Below are positions 33,618 to 45,600 of a stretch of DNA of 64,000 nt, piece after piece; within the stretch, counting starts at the first letter, position 1, and each line of letters starts with the position of its first letter. The stretch is from contig OY997653.1 in assembly GCA_963921795.1 (NCBI GenBank), positions 7,237,104-7,301,103 on the forward strand, read 5' to 3'. A program made the translations under genes and the position numbers. This DNA comes from Nannobrachium achirus (taxonomy: Eukaryota; Chordata; Actinopteri; Myctophiformes; Myctophidae). The notes beneath the pieces are model-generated. The model saw nothing but the letters and a program-made list of their open reading frames with translations. It searched no databases and was not told where the DNA came from.

Positions 33618-33686
33618 ACATAGCAGATCTACAAGCTCACCAAGCTTCACGCTAGGTGTTGTGTTCTTGTAGATCTGCTATTTTTG
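33618..33686. repeat. Hairpin-family copy
   Basis: ATAGCAGATCTACAAGCTC ... GTTCTTGTAGATCTGCTAT around CTTCACGCTAGG. Confidence 0.75.
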
Positions 33687-33907
33687 GCAAATACGTTTTG
33701 TAGAGGGGGGAAAAGAGCAGACCAAGTATAGAGTGAAAGCAAGGTAAACTGTATTAAGTATTGACAGTTCAAGTGGTTAAATATCTGAAAACACACATTG
33801 ACATGAGTCTATAATAGCTTAATGACGATTGTGCTGTCAAACGATGAAACTATATGGAATCTATGATAAGGCTCTGGGGGTCCCTGCTTCATCTCTCTCT
33901 CAACTAA

Positions 33908-34905
33908 GGGTCGATTCACACTGTAATAAGGAGCCTAACTAATTTCGGTTCGGCACTGTCCAAACCCAAATATGGGTCGTCGTCCCCGGTTTGGGGGGGG
34001 GGCGTCAACCGACTAAACTCGGCTCCACGGTGCTGCTGAAATGTTGTGACCTCCCAACTTAATTTCGGTACTCAGCGGTGTCTTCTCATTCATTCAGCCC
34101 GGCTTCAAGTTCATTTTATCGGCTATGAAGCCAAGGAAACAGCGGTAATTTGGGAGGGAGACACGCCGACTTCCAAAAGCTTGTGTGGCCGTGATTTGAG
34201 CGTCGCATAGCGGATACATTGTCACCCTAAAGCCTCGAACAGAGTCGGGTCCGCGGTGGATAACGCGGTGGAAGGCTATCCACCGCGGTGTAGTGCGGTG
34301 TAGTCTTTTTGAGCGTTAACGTTGTAGTTTTATGACTCAAAAAGACTACACCGCACTACCGTACCCGACTCTGTTCGAGGCTTAAGGGTCTTTTCACACT
34401 CTAATAAGGAGCCTAACTAATTTCGGTTCGGGAGGGCTCCCCGACCCAAAATTATTTAGGTTCGGGGGGAGTTCATCCATACTTTCTTAACGGCTAGTGC
34501 AGAAGTCGCATGTCAATATTGGAGGTCTGTGGCATGAAAACGTTTGTAGCCGAGAAATGAGCGTTGCAGGGTGGATACATATCTGACTGGCCTTCGCGGC
34601 TGCACGCTGGAGGTCCAGTGACTGGCAGTGAGCAGCAGTGCAGCGTCGGGGTCTCTCTGTCTCTCTCATCACTCTCACACACGCGCGAGCTCCGTCGAAA
34701 ACATTCAATGTACAAGCTCACATTATAGACGTGCCACCTCTCTTTCTGCATGCATCACAGTCACAATTCGTCGCGGAGCTTGCAGATCGGCTATAAACCA
34801 TAGAGATAATATAGGCTATCAACACGAAACACTAGCAAAGTTGTGTTTACTTTAAGCCCTTCTTTCCTCTTGAAAACGGTCAGTGACTAGCAAAGCCGTG
34901 TGTGT

Positions 34906-34956
<51 letters not shown>

Positions 34957-35310
34957 GCGCGCCTCACTCTCCAGCCAGAGTGAGAACCAGCTGACAATGT
35001 ATCCGCTATGCAACGCTCAAATCACGGCCACACAAGCATTTGGAAGTCGGCGTGTCTCCCTCCCAAATTACCGCTGTTTCCTTGGCTTCATAGCCGAGAA
35101 AATGAACTTGAAGCCGGGCTGAATGAATGCGAAGACACCGCTGAGTACCGAAATTAAGTCGGGAGGTCACAACATTTCGGCTGCACCGTGGAGCCGAGTT
35201 TAGTCGGTTGACGCCCCCCCCGAACCGGGGACGACGACCCATATTTGGGTTTGGACAGTGCCGAACCGAAATTAGTTAGGCTCCTTATTACAGTGTGAAT
35301 CGACCCTAAG
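33908..35310. mobile_element. Foldback DNA element, arms about 313 bp
   Basis: Left arm 33908-34223 (AGGGTCGATTCACACTGTAA...) recurs inverted at 34996-35310 with few differences. A third partial copy of the end lies at 34385-34460. A hairpin copy (34709-34795) and a (TG)n run (34898-34955) are inside. It is set in an older GGGTCTTCAAC-ended element (about 33477-35343). Confidence 0.8.
34231..34382. mobile_element. PIF/Harbinger-like MITE with TAA duplication
   Basis: AGCCTCGAACAGAGTCGGGT ... ACCCGACTCTGTTCGAGGCT, perfect inverted ends of 20 bp. TAA lies on both sides (34228-34230, 34383-34385). A second inverted pair (TAGTGCGGTGTAGTCTTTTT) is inside. Confidence 0.85.
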
Positions 35311-35410
35311 GCGTCCATGTCTTGAAAACGTTGAAGACCCCTGAATTAATTTAGCCATTAATTAAAGATGTTCTTTCCTTTAGAATTAGAAATAAGGAGC
35401 CTGACTTTAA

Positions 35411-36073
35411 CTCACTTAGCGCCGAGCGACTTTCGGGGCGACTAACTAATGATGGCGTTTAGTGCCGAGCGACTCGGAGCGACTTTTATATAAAAGCATT
35501 GTTTAAGCTTTTAATTTGGGTTGATAGACGGAGCGGAACGGTTAGCTTACCTTCGACTAGCATACAGATGAAAACCGTGAAAAAAAAGGATACGATTATG
35601 ACGTCACCTTTAAGCCATAGCTTCCTGTTTACGTAGGCCTCTGTTAGCCGCTAGGCTCAATGCAAACCATCCGACCCTCACGTAGCTTCACTAGGTCGGA
35701 TTTTGATTCGGAAACTTTCTGTGTGGCATCTATATACGTTCCGATGCCCATACCAATGGTGGTTTGAGACGATCAAGCACGAATTGAGCAGTATTGAGCT
35801 CAAATGGCGGCCCGCGGCCTGTCCATTGAATGTCAATGGAGAGCATGTCATTGTACCATCCTGTTATGTCCTGAACCTCGTTTTTTATTCTGACTTAACA
35901 TGGGACCATGGAAAGTCTATGGGCTATGGCTCACTCTAGTGGTCATCTTGTGGCATTCGCAGGCACGTGTACCTGGTTATGTAATGTGATTTTGGGGATT
36001 CAATATAGCTATTTCCTGGCGTTATAAGCGCAGATTCATATTGAAATCTGGCTCGCTCGGCGCTAAGTGAGTA
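35411..36073. mobile_element. Non-autonomous DNA element with 20-bp inverted ends
   Basis: ACTCACTTAGCGCCGAGCGA and its inverse TCGCTCGGCGCTAAGTGAGT at the two ends; no coding content seen. Confidence 0.75.
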
Positions 36074-36564
36074 TAGAAGATGGAATAAATGGACACATTT
36101 TCAGGTTGTGTAACTAAAGGAAATGACTGCTGAGACCTAGCGCTGACACCAAATGGGTGGTTCGGACTAAGTACTCAATCTAAGTATAAAAAGGTGGTCT
36201 GGTCGTGAGACCAGCCACAAAAAGAGACAACTAATAATGCGCAACACAGAGGACCCCCCCCCCCCCCCCATGCACACTATTATTTTTAATTTTATTTTTA
36301 TTATTAATATCATTCACTATTAGTACTATCACATTCTTCTGAATTATGGAAATGATTAGATTAGGGTATTTATTTCGAATAACAAAATGTATTTTTATTT
36401 GGGAAAATGTAACTGTTGTATTTTTGTTTACCACTTGGTGTATCTGTAATTTACTTAAAAAAAAAAAAAAAAAGAAAATGAAAATAGTTGCAAATATAGA
36501 CGAAATGTGAAATAAGAAATGTAAAAATTTGAAACTATTGCAATAAAAAGTACAAAAAAGATGT

Positions 36565-36604
<40 letters not shown>

Positions 36605-36957
36605 TAAATAATATTAATTACAAATACTAAAATGACTATTCTCCATAGTTAAACGTTTTATGAGTAGCCCTATATGAATACTTCACCTACAGGAGTGTCA
36701 CACCAAAGTAGCCTTGACCAGCAGATCTGACAAGTTGTGAGCTTTGATCTTCTATCTTTATTTGAATCCTGAAAAGTAACAGTTGTGACTCACCAACATT
36801 TCACAGCTTTTACTTGTTAATTAAACCTCTTTGAATCTTTGAATTCATTAAACCAGGCTTTATACATCTCACCTGCACTGTTGCACTCTGTCCACTAGAG
36901 GGAGACACGGAACAATGAATGAACACTGTGAGTGTAAAGTAGATCTGCTCCCACAGA

Positions 36958-37001
<44 letters not shown>

Positions 37002-37968
37002 CCACATTTCAAACGAGGAAGTGAAACAGGTACCGCACCTTGTTTTAAAGTTTCAGTTAAAGTTTAGTGGCTTTTTCTTTTGTAACAAATAGAAGCATTT
37101 ATTAACCAGGATGAACTCCAAACAGCATGGTTTGAATATAACCATGTATTAACCAGGATGAACTCCAAACAGGACATTAATGGTTTACCATTAAACCAGG
37201 ATGAACTTCAAACAGGACTTTAATGACTTCTTCATTGAAGCTGTAAACAACACATCCTGACTGTTGGAGCAGGTAATCAAACTGTTGTTTATCTGACCTA
37301 TGGTTGATCATGTTTACTTGTTCTAACATAATGAATAATACATGATGCATTGCTGATGAGAGACTTTAGAAACACATCTGTAGGCTATTAAACAGCAGTG
37401 AGTTTATACTCTATAAGCTTATGGTGAGTGAGGTCTCAAGTTGTTTACTCTATAAGTTTATGGTGAGTGAAACAGGGTGATCATGCGTCCTCTTTTCCCC
37501 GGACATGTCCTCTTTTTGGGGGCTGTCCTGTCCGGTCTGTCCGGGGGGGAGTTTATAAAATCCTTCAATATGTCAGAGGTTTCTGAGCGTCTAGTTTATC
37601 AGCGCATCACAGACCATTGTATTTATTTACCCAGCCGCATTTGTGACGACGGTCGCAACGTCTTAATGTAAGGCTAGTAGTAGGCCTACCATACATGTTA
37701 AATGGTTAATTTACAAACAAACTCTGGGCGCTTTTAGACCGGCAAAGAACCGCCTATGGGACGAACCAGAGGTGAGCTTTTCCACCGAGAACCGAGTTTG
37801 TTCCGAACCGTAAAAGCTGAGCCTGAATGTAGGTCTTGCCTTAAGCTAGATGCAGAATAGATACACGCTACCCAACCCTGTGATAAGTTCCCCCCTCCTC
37901 GCGTTCAGTGTTCACGTCAGAAGTGTGTCGCTGACTCGCAGTTCAAGAAGTGGTGCTCAAACTTGTTG

Positions 37969-38044
<76 letters not shown>
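36074..38044. other. Intergenic, no gene
   Basis: C-run at 36255-36269, (TTTC)n at 36565-36605, (CT)n at 36959-36998, a short CCAGGATGAACTCCAAACAG minisatellite at 37105-37230, a TCCTCTTTTCCCCGGACATG-type MITE end at 37480, and (GT)n at 37971-38044. Confidence 0.6.
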
Positions 38045-38045
<1 letters not shown>

Positions 38046-38490
38046 AGGGTTGTCAACATTGGACTGTCAGAATCCAGGAGATTTATTTTTTGGGGGGTGC
38101 GCGGAACTCCCCAACCAGGGTCTGGGGGGTGCTCTCCCCAAAACGTATTAATAGATATATTTTCCTGTGTTCTGTTGAATTTTGTGCATGTTTGATACAT
38201 TTATCAGGATTACTTTACTAGCATGTGTACAATTTCAGCCTAAAATGCCAAATGTAGGTGTACAGATTTGATGACTGCAGCAATGTAAGACATCTTTAAT
38301 AATGATGTCTCATCTATAAGTCATTTAATACTTAAGTGAATATCTGTATGATCTTGCATGCATTGCCCCCACCCCTAAAGCGGAGCTGTGTGGAACACAT
38401 GCTCCCCATAGGCAGCAATGTGTGTCCTCACCGGAGTCTCACCAGAGTCTGTCGTCAAGAATGAACAGGATCTGCGCATGCGCGGCTTTA

Positions 38491-38540
<50 letters not shown>

Positions 38541-39779
38541 CTCGAACGACCAAACGAACACATGGAGAGGAAAAGCTCACAGACTTTACCACACACCCGC
38601 GCGCAGACACACACGGCTCGAACGACCGAACACACAGAGAAGAGAACGTAGCAATTAGCAAATCTACAAGTTCACAATGAGTCGCATGAGTCGAAATCGC
38701 GATGTGAAATTACGCAATTAGCGAATCGCAATTCCCAAGCAATATGGAGACGTTTTAATTTTTAAAATCCCTTCATAATTGACTAAAGCAATGATCAAAT
38801 CAAACTGTGGTGACTTTCTTTGCTTCCGCGCATCTCCACACGCTGAAAGAGAAAGTGAATGTGATGTTTTGGCACGGTGGCCACTGTGCAGGAGCGTGGG
38901 AACAGCATTGGAACTAGGGGTGCTGCAGGTGTGCAGCACCCCTATGGGGAAGTTTCCATTTTTTATTTAAATAAGAAAAGAACAAATCAAACATAGCAAA
39001 AATACATTGCCTGTTGTTGCCGTTTTTTATTTATTCATTTATATATACTTTATATATATATATATATATATATATTTCCATTATAAAATGGATTAAAAAA
39101 CGATAAAAAATGTTAGGCCTATTATATAAACAGCTATGTCCATGGCTATGTGGCTCCACACATACCCACAGATCTAGAACACATGGAATGTAAAAATATA
39201 GATCTAGACTAGAACACAGAATCAATCTAAAAAAATATAGAACTAGAACACATATATATAATTCATAGATCTAAAACACATAGAATCAAAACATAGATCT
39301 GGAACTGCTCAAATTCACAGCTCCACTTCGAACAGAGGTTTGATTTTTTTTAACATAGTAGATTTAATCTCCTGTGTTCTGTTGAATTTTGTGCATGTTT
39401 GATACTTTTATCAGGCTTGCTTTACTAGCATGGGTACAATTTCAGCCTAAAATGCCAAATGTAGGTGTACAGATTTGATGACTGAAGCAAAGGACATCAT
39501 TAATAATGATTTCTCATCTTTAAGTCATTACGTAAGTGAATATCTGTATGATCTTTCTTGCATGCATTGCCCCCACCCCTAAAGCGGGGGGTCTTGGGGT
39601 CCCTCCCCCAGAAAAAAATGTACATAGTAGATGTCATTTCCTGTGTTCTGGTGAATTTTGGGAGTTTGATACAAAATCCAGGAGAAATCCAGGAGATTTG
39701 CCAATCCAGGAGCATGCCAGGAGATGGGGTCAAAATCCAGGAGACTCCTGGGAAATCCAGGAGAGTTGACAAGCCTGGT
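38045..39779. mobile_element. hAT-like element inserted in a (GT)n run
   Basis: CAGGGTTGTCAACATTGGAC ... GAGAGTTGACAAGCCTG. GTGTGTGT lies directly on both sides, matching an 8-bp duplication of the microsatellite. Inside, CCTGTGTTCTGTTGAATTTT blocks at about 38165-38390 and 39371-39595 form a direct repeat. (CA)n at 38493-38538. No transposase frame seen. Confidence 0.7.
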
Positions 39780-40230
39780 GTGTGTGTGTGTGCAGACCTT
39801 GATATGACCTAATTGATAATCAACCTCTGGCCACACACAATTACAACATTTTAAAAATTCCAACATTTTTCAAGATGGCCGCCAGTCTTCAGAATGGCTG
39901 CAACTGGACCTACGTGTTGGACTATATAACTTTGCTGGGGCTGTAAATCTTTGATTCTCAGCTCATTTTATATCTAAGAATAATGTTCTAGAGGTATTTC
40001 AATCAAACAAGATAAAAAATGACATTAGGTTCCTCTATAACTCGGGTAATCGGGCTGTGGAGCGGCGAATTTTGGGCAGATGATTGGAATATTTTGGCTT
40101 ATCGCCGAACCTTAATTGATAAATACGGGGGTGCGGTAATTACTGCAATACCGTCAGTAATTGGAAGACGATAACCACGATAAGGCAAGCTACAAACTTC
40201 TGAATGAATGAGACCTTCACTAAAGTAAAC

Positions 40231-40560
40231 TAGTAAGACTCCCTAATCGGGAGATAAACGGCCGTCAGGTCGCATAGACAAACTTTAGAAGGCAATCGTA
40301 GCCAATCAGGAGGGAATATGGGAAATGGGACAGATCCATGTTGATGGCATAACTTTAGAGATATTGCGTACCGCTTTGCATGATTTTAGGGCAAAATCTG
40401 TAGGAGCAGTGTCCAAAAATGTGTTTTGGAAAAAAATAGGCCTCATGGTGGCCCTAAAAGAGGGCCATGTGAGAAAGCGAGGAGGTTGTGGTTTGCCAGC
40501 CAAGGAGTGTGTGTGTAGGGCCAAAAGTGTGACGTGACGTGACGTGACGTGACGTTACGT
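40231..40560. mobile_element. GCGACC-family element, incomplete copy
   Basis: AGTAAGACTCCCTAATCGGG, GATAAACGGCCGTCAGGTCG, then AATCAGGAGGGAATATGGGA... The other end is cut by a (GTGAC)n run. It is the same family as 53153-53561, and its end modules are those amplified in the gja1 satellite. Confidence 0.65.
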
Positions 40561-41780
40561 CCTTGCTGTACACAGCTTGGATGGTTCCTCACTTTCCTCT
40601 CCTGAGGTGTCGTATGGTCTTCCAGAACACCTTTGGTGCCGCCCGACAGTCCTTCTCCATGGACCCCCCCGAACTCATCCCACACCCGCTGCTTAGTGTC
40701 AGACACAGTCATGGCTGCTGTCGGTACCTTGCAACTTCCTCCGGTCCCTTGGGATAACGGACCCCAATAGGCCTCCTTCTTCAGTCGGACGGCTTCCCTG
40801 ACCCCCACTGTCCACCAGGGTGTTTGAGGGTTACCGCCCCGACCTTCTGACCACAGCTCACAGTTGCAGCTTCAGCAAAAGAGACTTTTTTTCTTTTTTT
40901 TCCCCCACGATTTTGTAACCCGTTTTCCGGCTGGCCAGGGGGAGGCATTATAGGGACCAGGATTACTGCATGTTTTTGTGAGGGTACCTACCCTAGGAGA
41001 CACGGGGAGAACATGCAAACTCCACACAGAAAGGCCCTTTTGCCAACCCCACCTAGGGTATGGGCACTGATGACGCAGACCTGGGAACACGCCCCAGCGC
41101 CCACAGTGTCCCTTGGCGGACCTTCTAGGTGTGAGGCGACAGCGTTACGGACTGCGCCACCGTGCAGAGACTTTGAATATTTCCCATTCTTTTTTCAATG
41201 TTCCCAACCTCCACAGGGAGGTTGGGAACCTCCGCCGACTGAGTTGAATTCCTCCCGGACAGAGTTCTCATCCAAACCTTCCCAGTTCACCTGCTCTACC
41301 CGCTTGGGTTTGCCAGGTCTGTCCAGTGGTTTTCCCCTGCCATCTGAACCAAATCTCCACCAGATGGAGATCGGTTCAGCTTCTCTCCACGTCTCCAAGG
41401 TCAGCCTCTGCTGCCCAGGTCCCTGCTGTCACTGCCACCCGTCTGGCATAGCACCCGACCCCACTGTTTCCAAACGCGGGTGGCGGAGAAAAGGTTTCCA
41501 CGTTGCTTCTTCGGGCTGAGCCCGGCCACCAGACGCTCTCTGTCGAGCTCTACCCCCAGGCTTCTTCCTAGCTTGTCCATGGAGTGTTTTTGAACCATTC
41601 CTTGTCTGGCCCCTCCCCCGAGACCACTCTGCCATGGAGACCCTTCCAGGATCACAAGGCTCCACTCTACCATGGAGACCTTACCAGGAGCTCTAGGCTA
41701 CAGACAACTCAGCTCTCAGGTTTACTGGGGAACACAAACCTCTCCACCACGGTAAGGTGATGGTTCCTTGGAGAGGTTCA
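40561..41780 (-). mobile_element. LINE fragment, 5' region, broken
   Basis: On the minus strand 41780-41570 has the CCTTACCGTGGTGGAGAGGT 5' leader common in fish RTE-like elements. 40808-40600 reads VREAVRLKKEAYWGPLSQGT, then TKQRVWDEFGG and, after frame changes, a FWKTIRHLRRGK-like part. The rest between is not clearly coding. Confidence 0.5.
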
Positions 41781-41787
41781 CAATTTA

Positions 41788-42100
41788 CAATTTAGGCATT
41801 TAGCAGAAGCTCTTAATCCAGAGCGATTTACAACGAGCAAGGTAATACAGCAATACATCAAATGCATAGAAATACTAATCTAAGAAAACATTTAGGTAGA
41901 CCAAGCACATTTTAAGTTAAACGTTATAAAATCACCCAATGTGGGTAGACAAGTGGTATGGTAAGTGTGGAGTCTGGCAGAACCACGGCGTGAGTCTGCA
42001 GTACAGATTTTGAAGGTATGGAGGTGCCATAACTTTGGCTGCTTTGAAGGCCAGCATCAGTGTTTTGTACATTGTGCGGGCAGCAACAGTTCACGTGTTA
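41788..42100 (-). mobile_element. L2-type LINE 3' tail, truncated copy
   Basis: TTTAGGCATTTAGCAGAAGC and CAGAGCGATTTACAACGAGC match the 3' tail at 62622-62675. 42015-42095 (GGTATGGAGGTGCCATAACT) matches 63085-63160 of the longer copy, so a middle part is missing. Confidence 0.7.
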
Positions 42101-42422
42101 TTGCAGATATAATGGGAATGCTCTCGTCAGTTTCACTGCCTTTAGAACAACTCCAACCAAAGAAATATTTTCTAGTGATATCTCTTGTTTGTGGTTTTCT
42201 TTTTTGTTCTTCCTCCACATCTTCCTGTTTTCATAGCAAATTGAGTACACTGCCACCTGCTGGAGAGAAGGACCACAGAGTCTTCCTATATGTTACCAAG
42301 GCCTTGGACAAGCATTTTATTATCACGTCATCAATGAGGTTTATTTTGAGATTTCCGTTCGATGCCAATATGGCATTTTACATTGGATATTGATACCGAA
42401 TTGCCACCCTGTCATCAAATTA

Positions 42423-42508
<86 letters not shown>
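42423..42508. repeat. (AC)n microsatellite
   Basis: An unbroken run of about 43 dinucleotides just before NLR exon 1. Confidence 0.97.
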
Positions 42509-42509
<1 letters not shown>

Positions 42510-42566
42510 AACTCTTATTTGTGGTTTCTCTGATCTGCATCATAGATTGTCCTTAAATTCCAGAAG

Positions 42567-42649
42567 ATGGAGTCAAAGTTCACCACGTCCAGACAGTCTT
42601 CCAGAAGAAGGAAGTCTCCAGCAGCCAAAGACGAATCACCAGACTCCAG
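42567..42649 (+). CDS. NLR exon 1: start exon
   Basis: ATG at 42567 follows an acceptor-like AAATTCCAG|AAG, so an untranslated exon probably lies upstream. It encodes [20 protein letters not shown] and KDESPDS, Ser/Arg-rich, and ends TCCAG|GTAAGA in phase 2. A long (AC)n run lies just upstream at 42423-42508. Confidence 0.65.
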
Positions 42650-45600
42650 GTAAGATCACTGTTTTATTGTTACAATTAAAAAAAGAAAAACATGTTTACT
42701 GAGTTAATATCATATTTCTGTAGAAGCAGAATCAATAATAGGCCTATTTAATTAACTCTCCTACTGCCAGATTATTTATTTATTTATTGGGTCTGGCGCC
42801 ATCAAAAAGCGGCTTACCTTTGCGACGTTATAGTAGATAGACAGACAGACATTTATTTATTTATTTTTATTTTTTTTGGTTGTGCAATAGTGCACTTTGG
42901 TCTGCCAGGCAGCAGAGGGCGGCGTCATGCGAGAATGAATGTGAATTGTCCTGCTATGTGTTGCCGTACATTCAGAGCAGTCACTGGCTACAGAGCCTCC
43001 GGGCCAGAGGAAATCAACAAGGAAGTGAATTGTTCTCCGTTGATCTAACGCATAATGGATTTTTTACACCATCACAGCGGAAAATGTGTTTACAGTAAAC
43101 GGCCGCGCGACCCCTCATCAGCTTACAGTCATCAGACGAACGAACCGAACGAGCGCCGTATTGGCATCGAGGTTCTGTAAAAAATGGGGCGAGCGTTATC
43201 GTTCAAAGCGTGGGGAGAGTTAAGGCAGAATTATTAGGAGAAGATGAGGATTTGTGGCTACTAATACAGTTGCTGCTGCACTGGTCTGTGTTGCCAAATA
43301 TGTTTATTATAAGTTGTTCTTCTTTCTGTGAAGTAGAAAAAAAAGAAGAAAAAAATAAATAAAAACAATTGGGGGTCCTTGATCTTGGCATGAAAATGGA
43401 GAGCCACTGTTCTAAAACAATATTAGACAATAAAGTCTGACATGCCCTAGTTGTTTATTTTTGGCTTATTGCGACCGAAGGTCGCAGTATACCATGAGAA
43501 ATGTCGCAGCTTGTCCGTCCTTCCGTCCTTCCTTCCGTCCTTCCGTACAGGAAGTGATGTCACGTGACATCACCTCAAAAACCCTGGATATTCATACTGT
43601 CACTGTGACATGTGGCTGGTTCAGATAGGGATCTGGTTCAGATAGGGATCTGGAAATCCGTTCAGGCATTCATGATTTATCATCCATTATGTTTTCTTCA
43701 GATGTAAACAAACATGGCTGCCATGTTTGAAAGAATGGGTTGGTATGGGGGTTAAACATGCAATTTCGTGATCGCGATCATGCCTAATACATTTCTGGAG
43801 GTCCAAAACATGTTTTTGAAAAAAAAAAAAAAGAAAAAAAAAAAAAAAGTAGTACTAAAAAACTAGTACCAATACAAACTCGGGAAACTCGGGGTTGGCA
43901 CCATATGTGTTAACAGAATAATACAAAATAATCATAAAAATAAAATAAAAATAAAAATAACATATAACATAACGACACAAAATAATACAATAAATGAATA
44001 TGCAGTATGAAAAGTAAATACATTTAATAAAATAAAGAAAAGAAAATGGTGTGGGTGTGGGTGCAAGTGTATGTGGGTGTGGAGACTGAAACTTTATTAC
44101 ATCAAGTGGGTTCTAAGTGGGTTCTGAACTTGATGGAAAACTGACATAGACCGGTACGAAACTTTGGAAGATGTAGATGATTTGCCTGTCTTGTGTTGAA
44201 ATGGTGTACATCACTGTTGAGCTGGAAAAAGGTTCTACAGGGCAAGGAAAATGAATCAGGCATATCTCCATAATCCCCATATATGGGCATGTTTTGACAT
44301 AATTGTTGACTATCATGCAGGGGTCTCCATATATGAGTAACTGGTCCCATATACATCACTGGCCAGATGGCCAAGAATTGGCACAACCTTGTTGGGTTCG
44401 CCTCTGTGATGATGAGCCGAGCCGTGCTCCTTCACTGGGACGGTGCATATAGAACTTCTGTACAGTAAAATCCATCAAAACACAACGGAGAACAATCATT
44501 AGATAGATACCTTTATTATCCCATGGAATGTCCCCTGTACAGCAGTTAAAGGTTACAAGTTACACTGGTAAGAAAAAGAGTACTGTTGTGTACAGTCAAA
44601 AAAAAAAAGCAAGGCAGAAAAAAGAAGAATATAAACATGAGTGAATATATGTTACTGTTAGTTTGGGTAACTCAGTTAGATTGGGGTAGGAGCACTCGTT
44701 TTGTAGTTCACCACACCCCCCTACGACCACCTGATCACCTTTGTCAGCCTTCTGATTGGTCCCTGACTGGCCAACCAGAAAAATTCTTCTCTTTTGCTAC
44801 AGGGGGCGGAGATATGCAGTGGGACAATGACCTCTTTCTTTCATTCACATACATGGGAAGAGTGTAGTTTTAAATTGATATTTATTTTAATTTTAATTTT
44901 ATATTTTGCTTTGTCATGATAAATAGGAACATTTTGGAACACAATAGAGTTAATACACTGTGAACATTTGTTGAAATACGAGAAATCGCTATGTGGATTA
45001 CTAGTGTTGGCTTACATAGACATGCAGTGCGGTGCGGTACGGCCACGGCCGGCATGGTGGGACACGGTCATAGCGATTTTGATCATTACAATGAATAAGC
45101 TTCAACAAACTAGTTCACATGAAAGATATCGATGTAAGTAAGATATTCGATTGGGTAGGCCTACATATGTTTTAAATGGGCAGAATTACAATTAAAATAC
45201 ATTTTATGTTGAGGGCGAGCCTATAGTTCCACAACTTCCTGGTCAGTGAGAGGTACCCAAGATGCACTGCTCTCTCTCTCTCTCTGCCCTCTGCCTGTTT
45301 CAGAGGATTAAACTAATTAAAACATGTATTTTTTGGGGGAAACCCCCGTTTTGCAATGTAACTACTGTACTTTTTTATTCCTTTTTTATTAAGGCGAGAC
45401 ACTACAGGTGAATAGGGTAAAAAAAATAACTAATAGCTACAACCATGAAACTTTTCCAGTTGATTACTTACATCAAGACTAAGAATTTTTGAATTACAAG
45501 TTTTCTGAAATTATATGTTTAGATATGCAAATGAGGCATTATATGCGCTAATAATGCCCAATTTGCATACTTTTTAGGTACATAAATCTGAAGATTGGAT

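Noticed and set aside
33213-33623. 136-residue protein with TEQTLYSSDYCHNIELFN-type repeats
   Set aside because: It is the translated 64-bp minisatellite and has no start context or homologue that I know.
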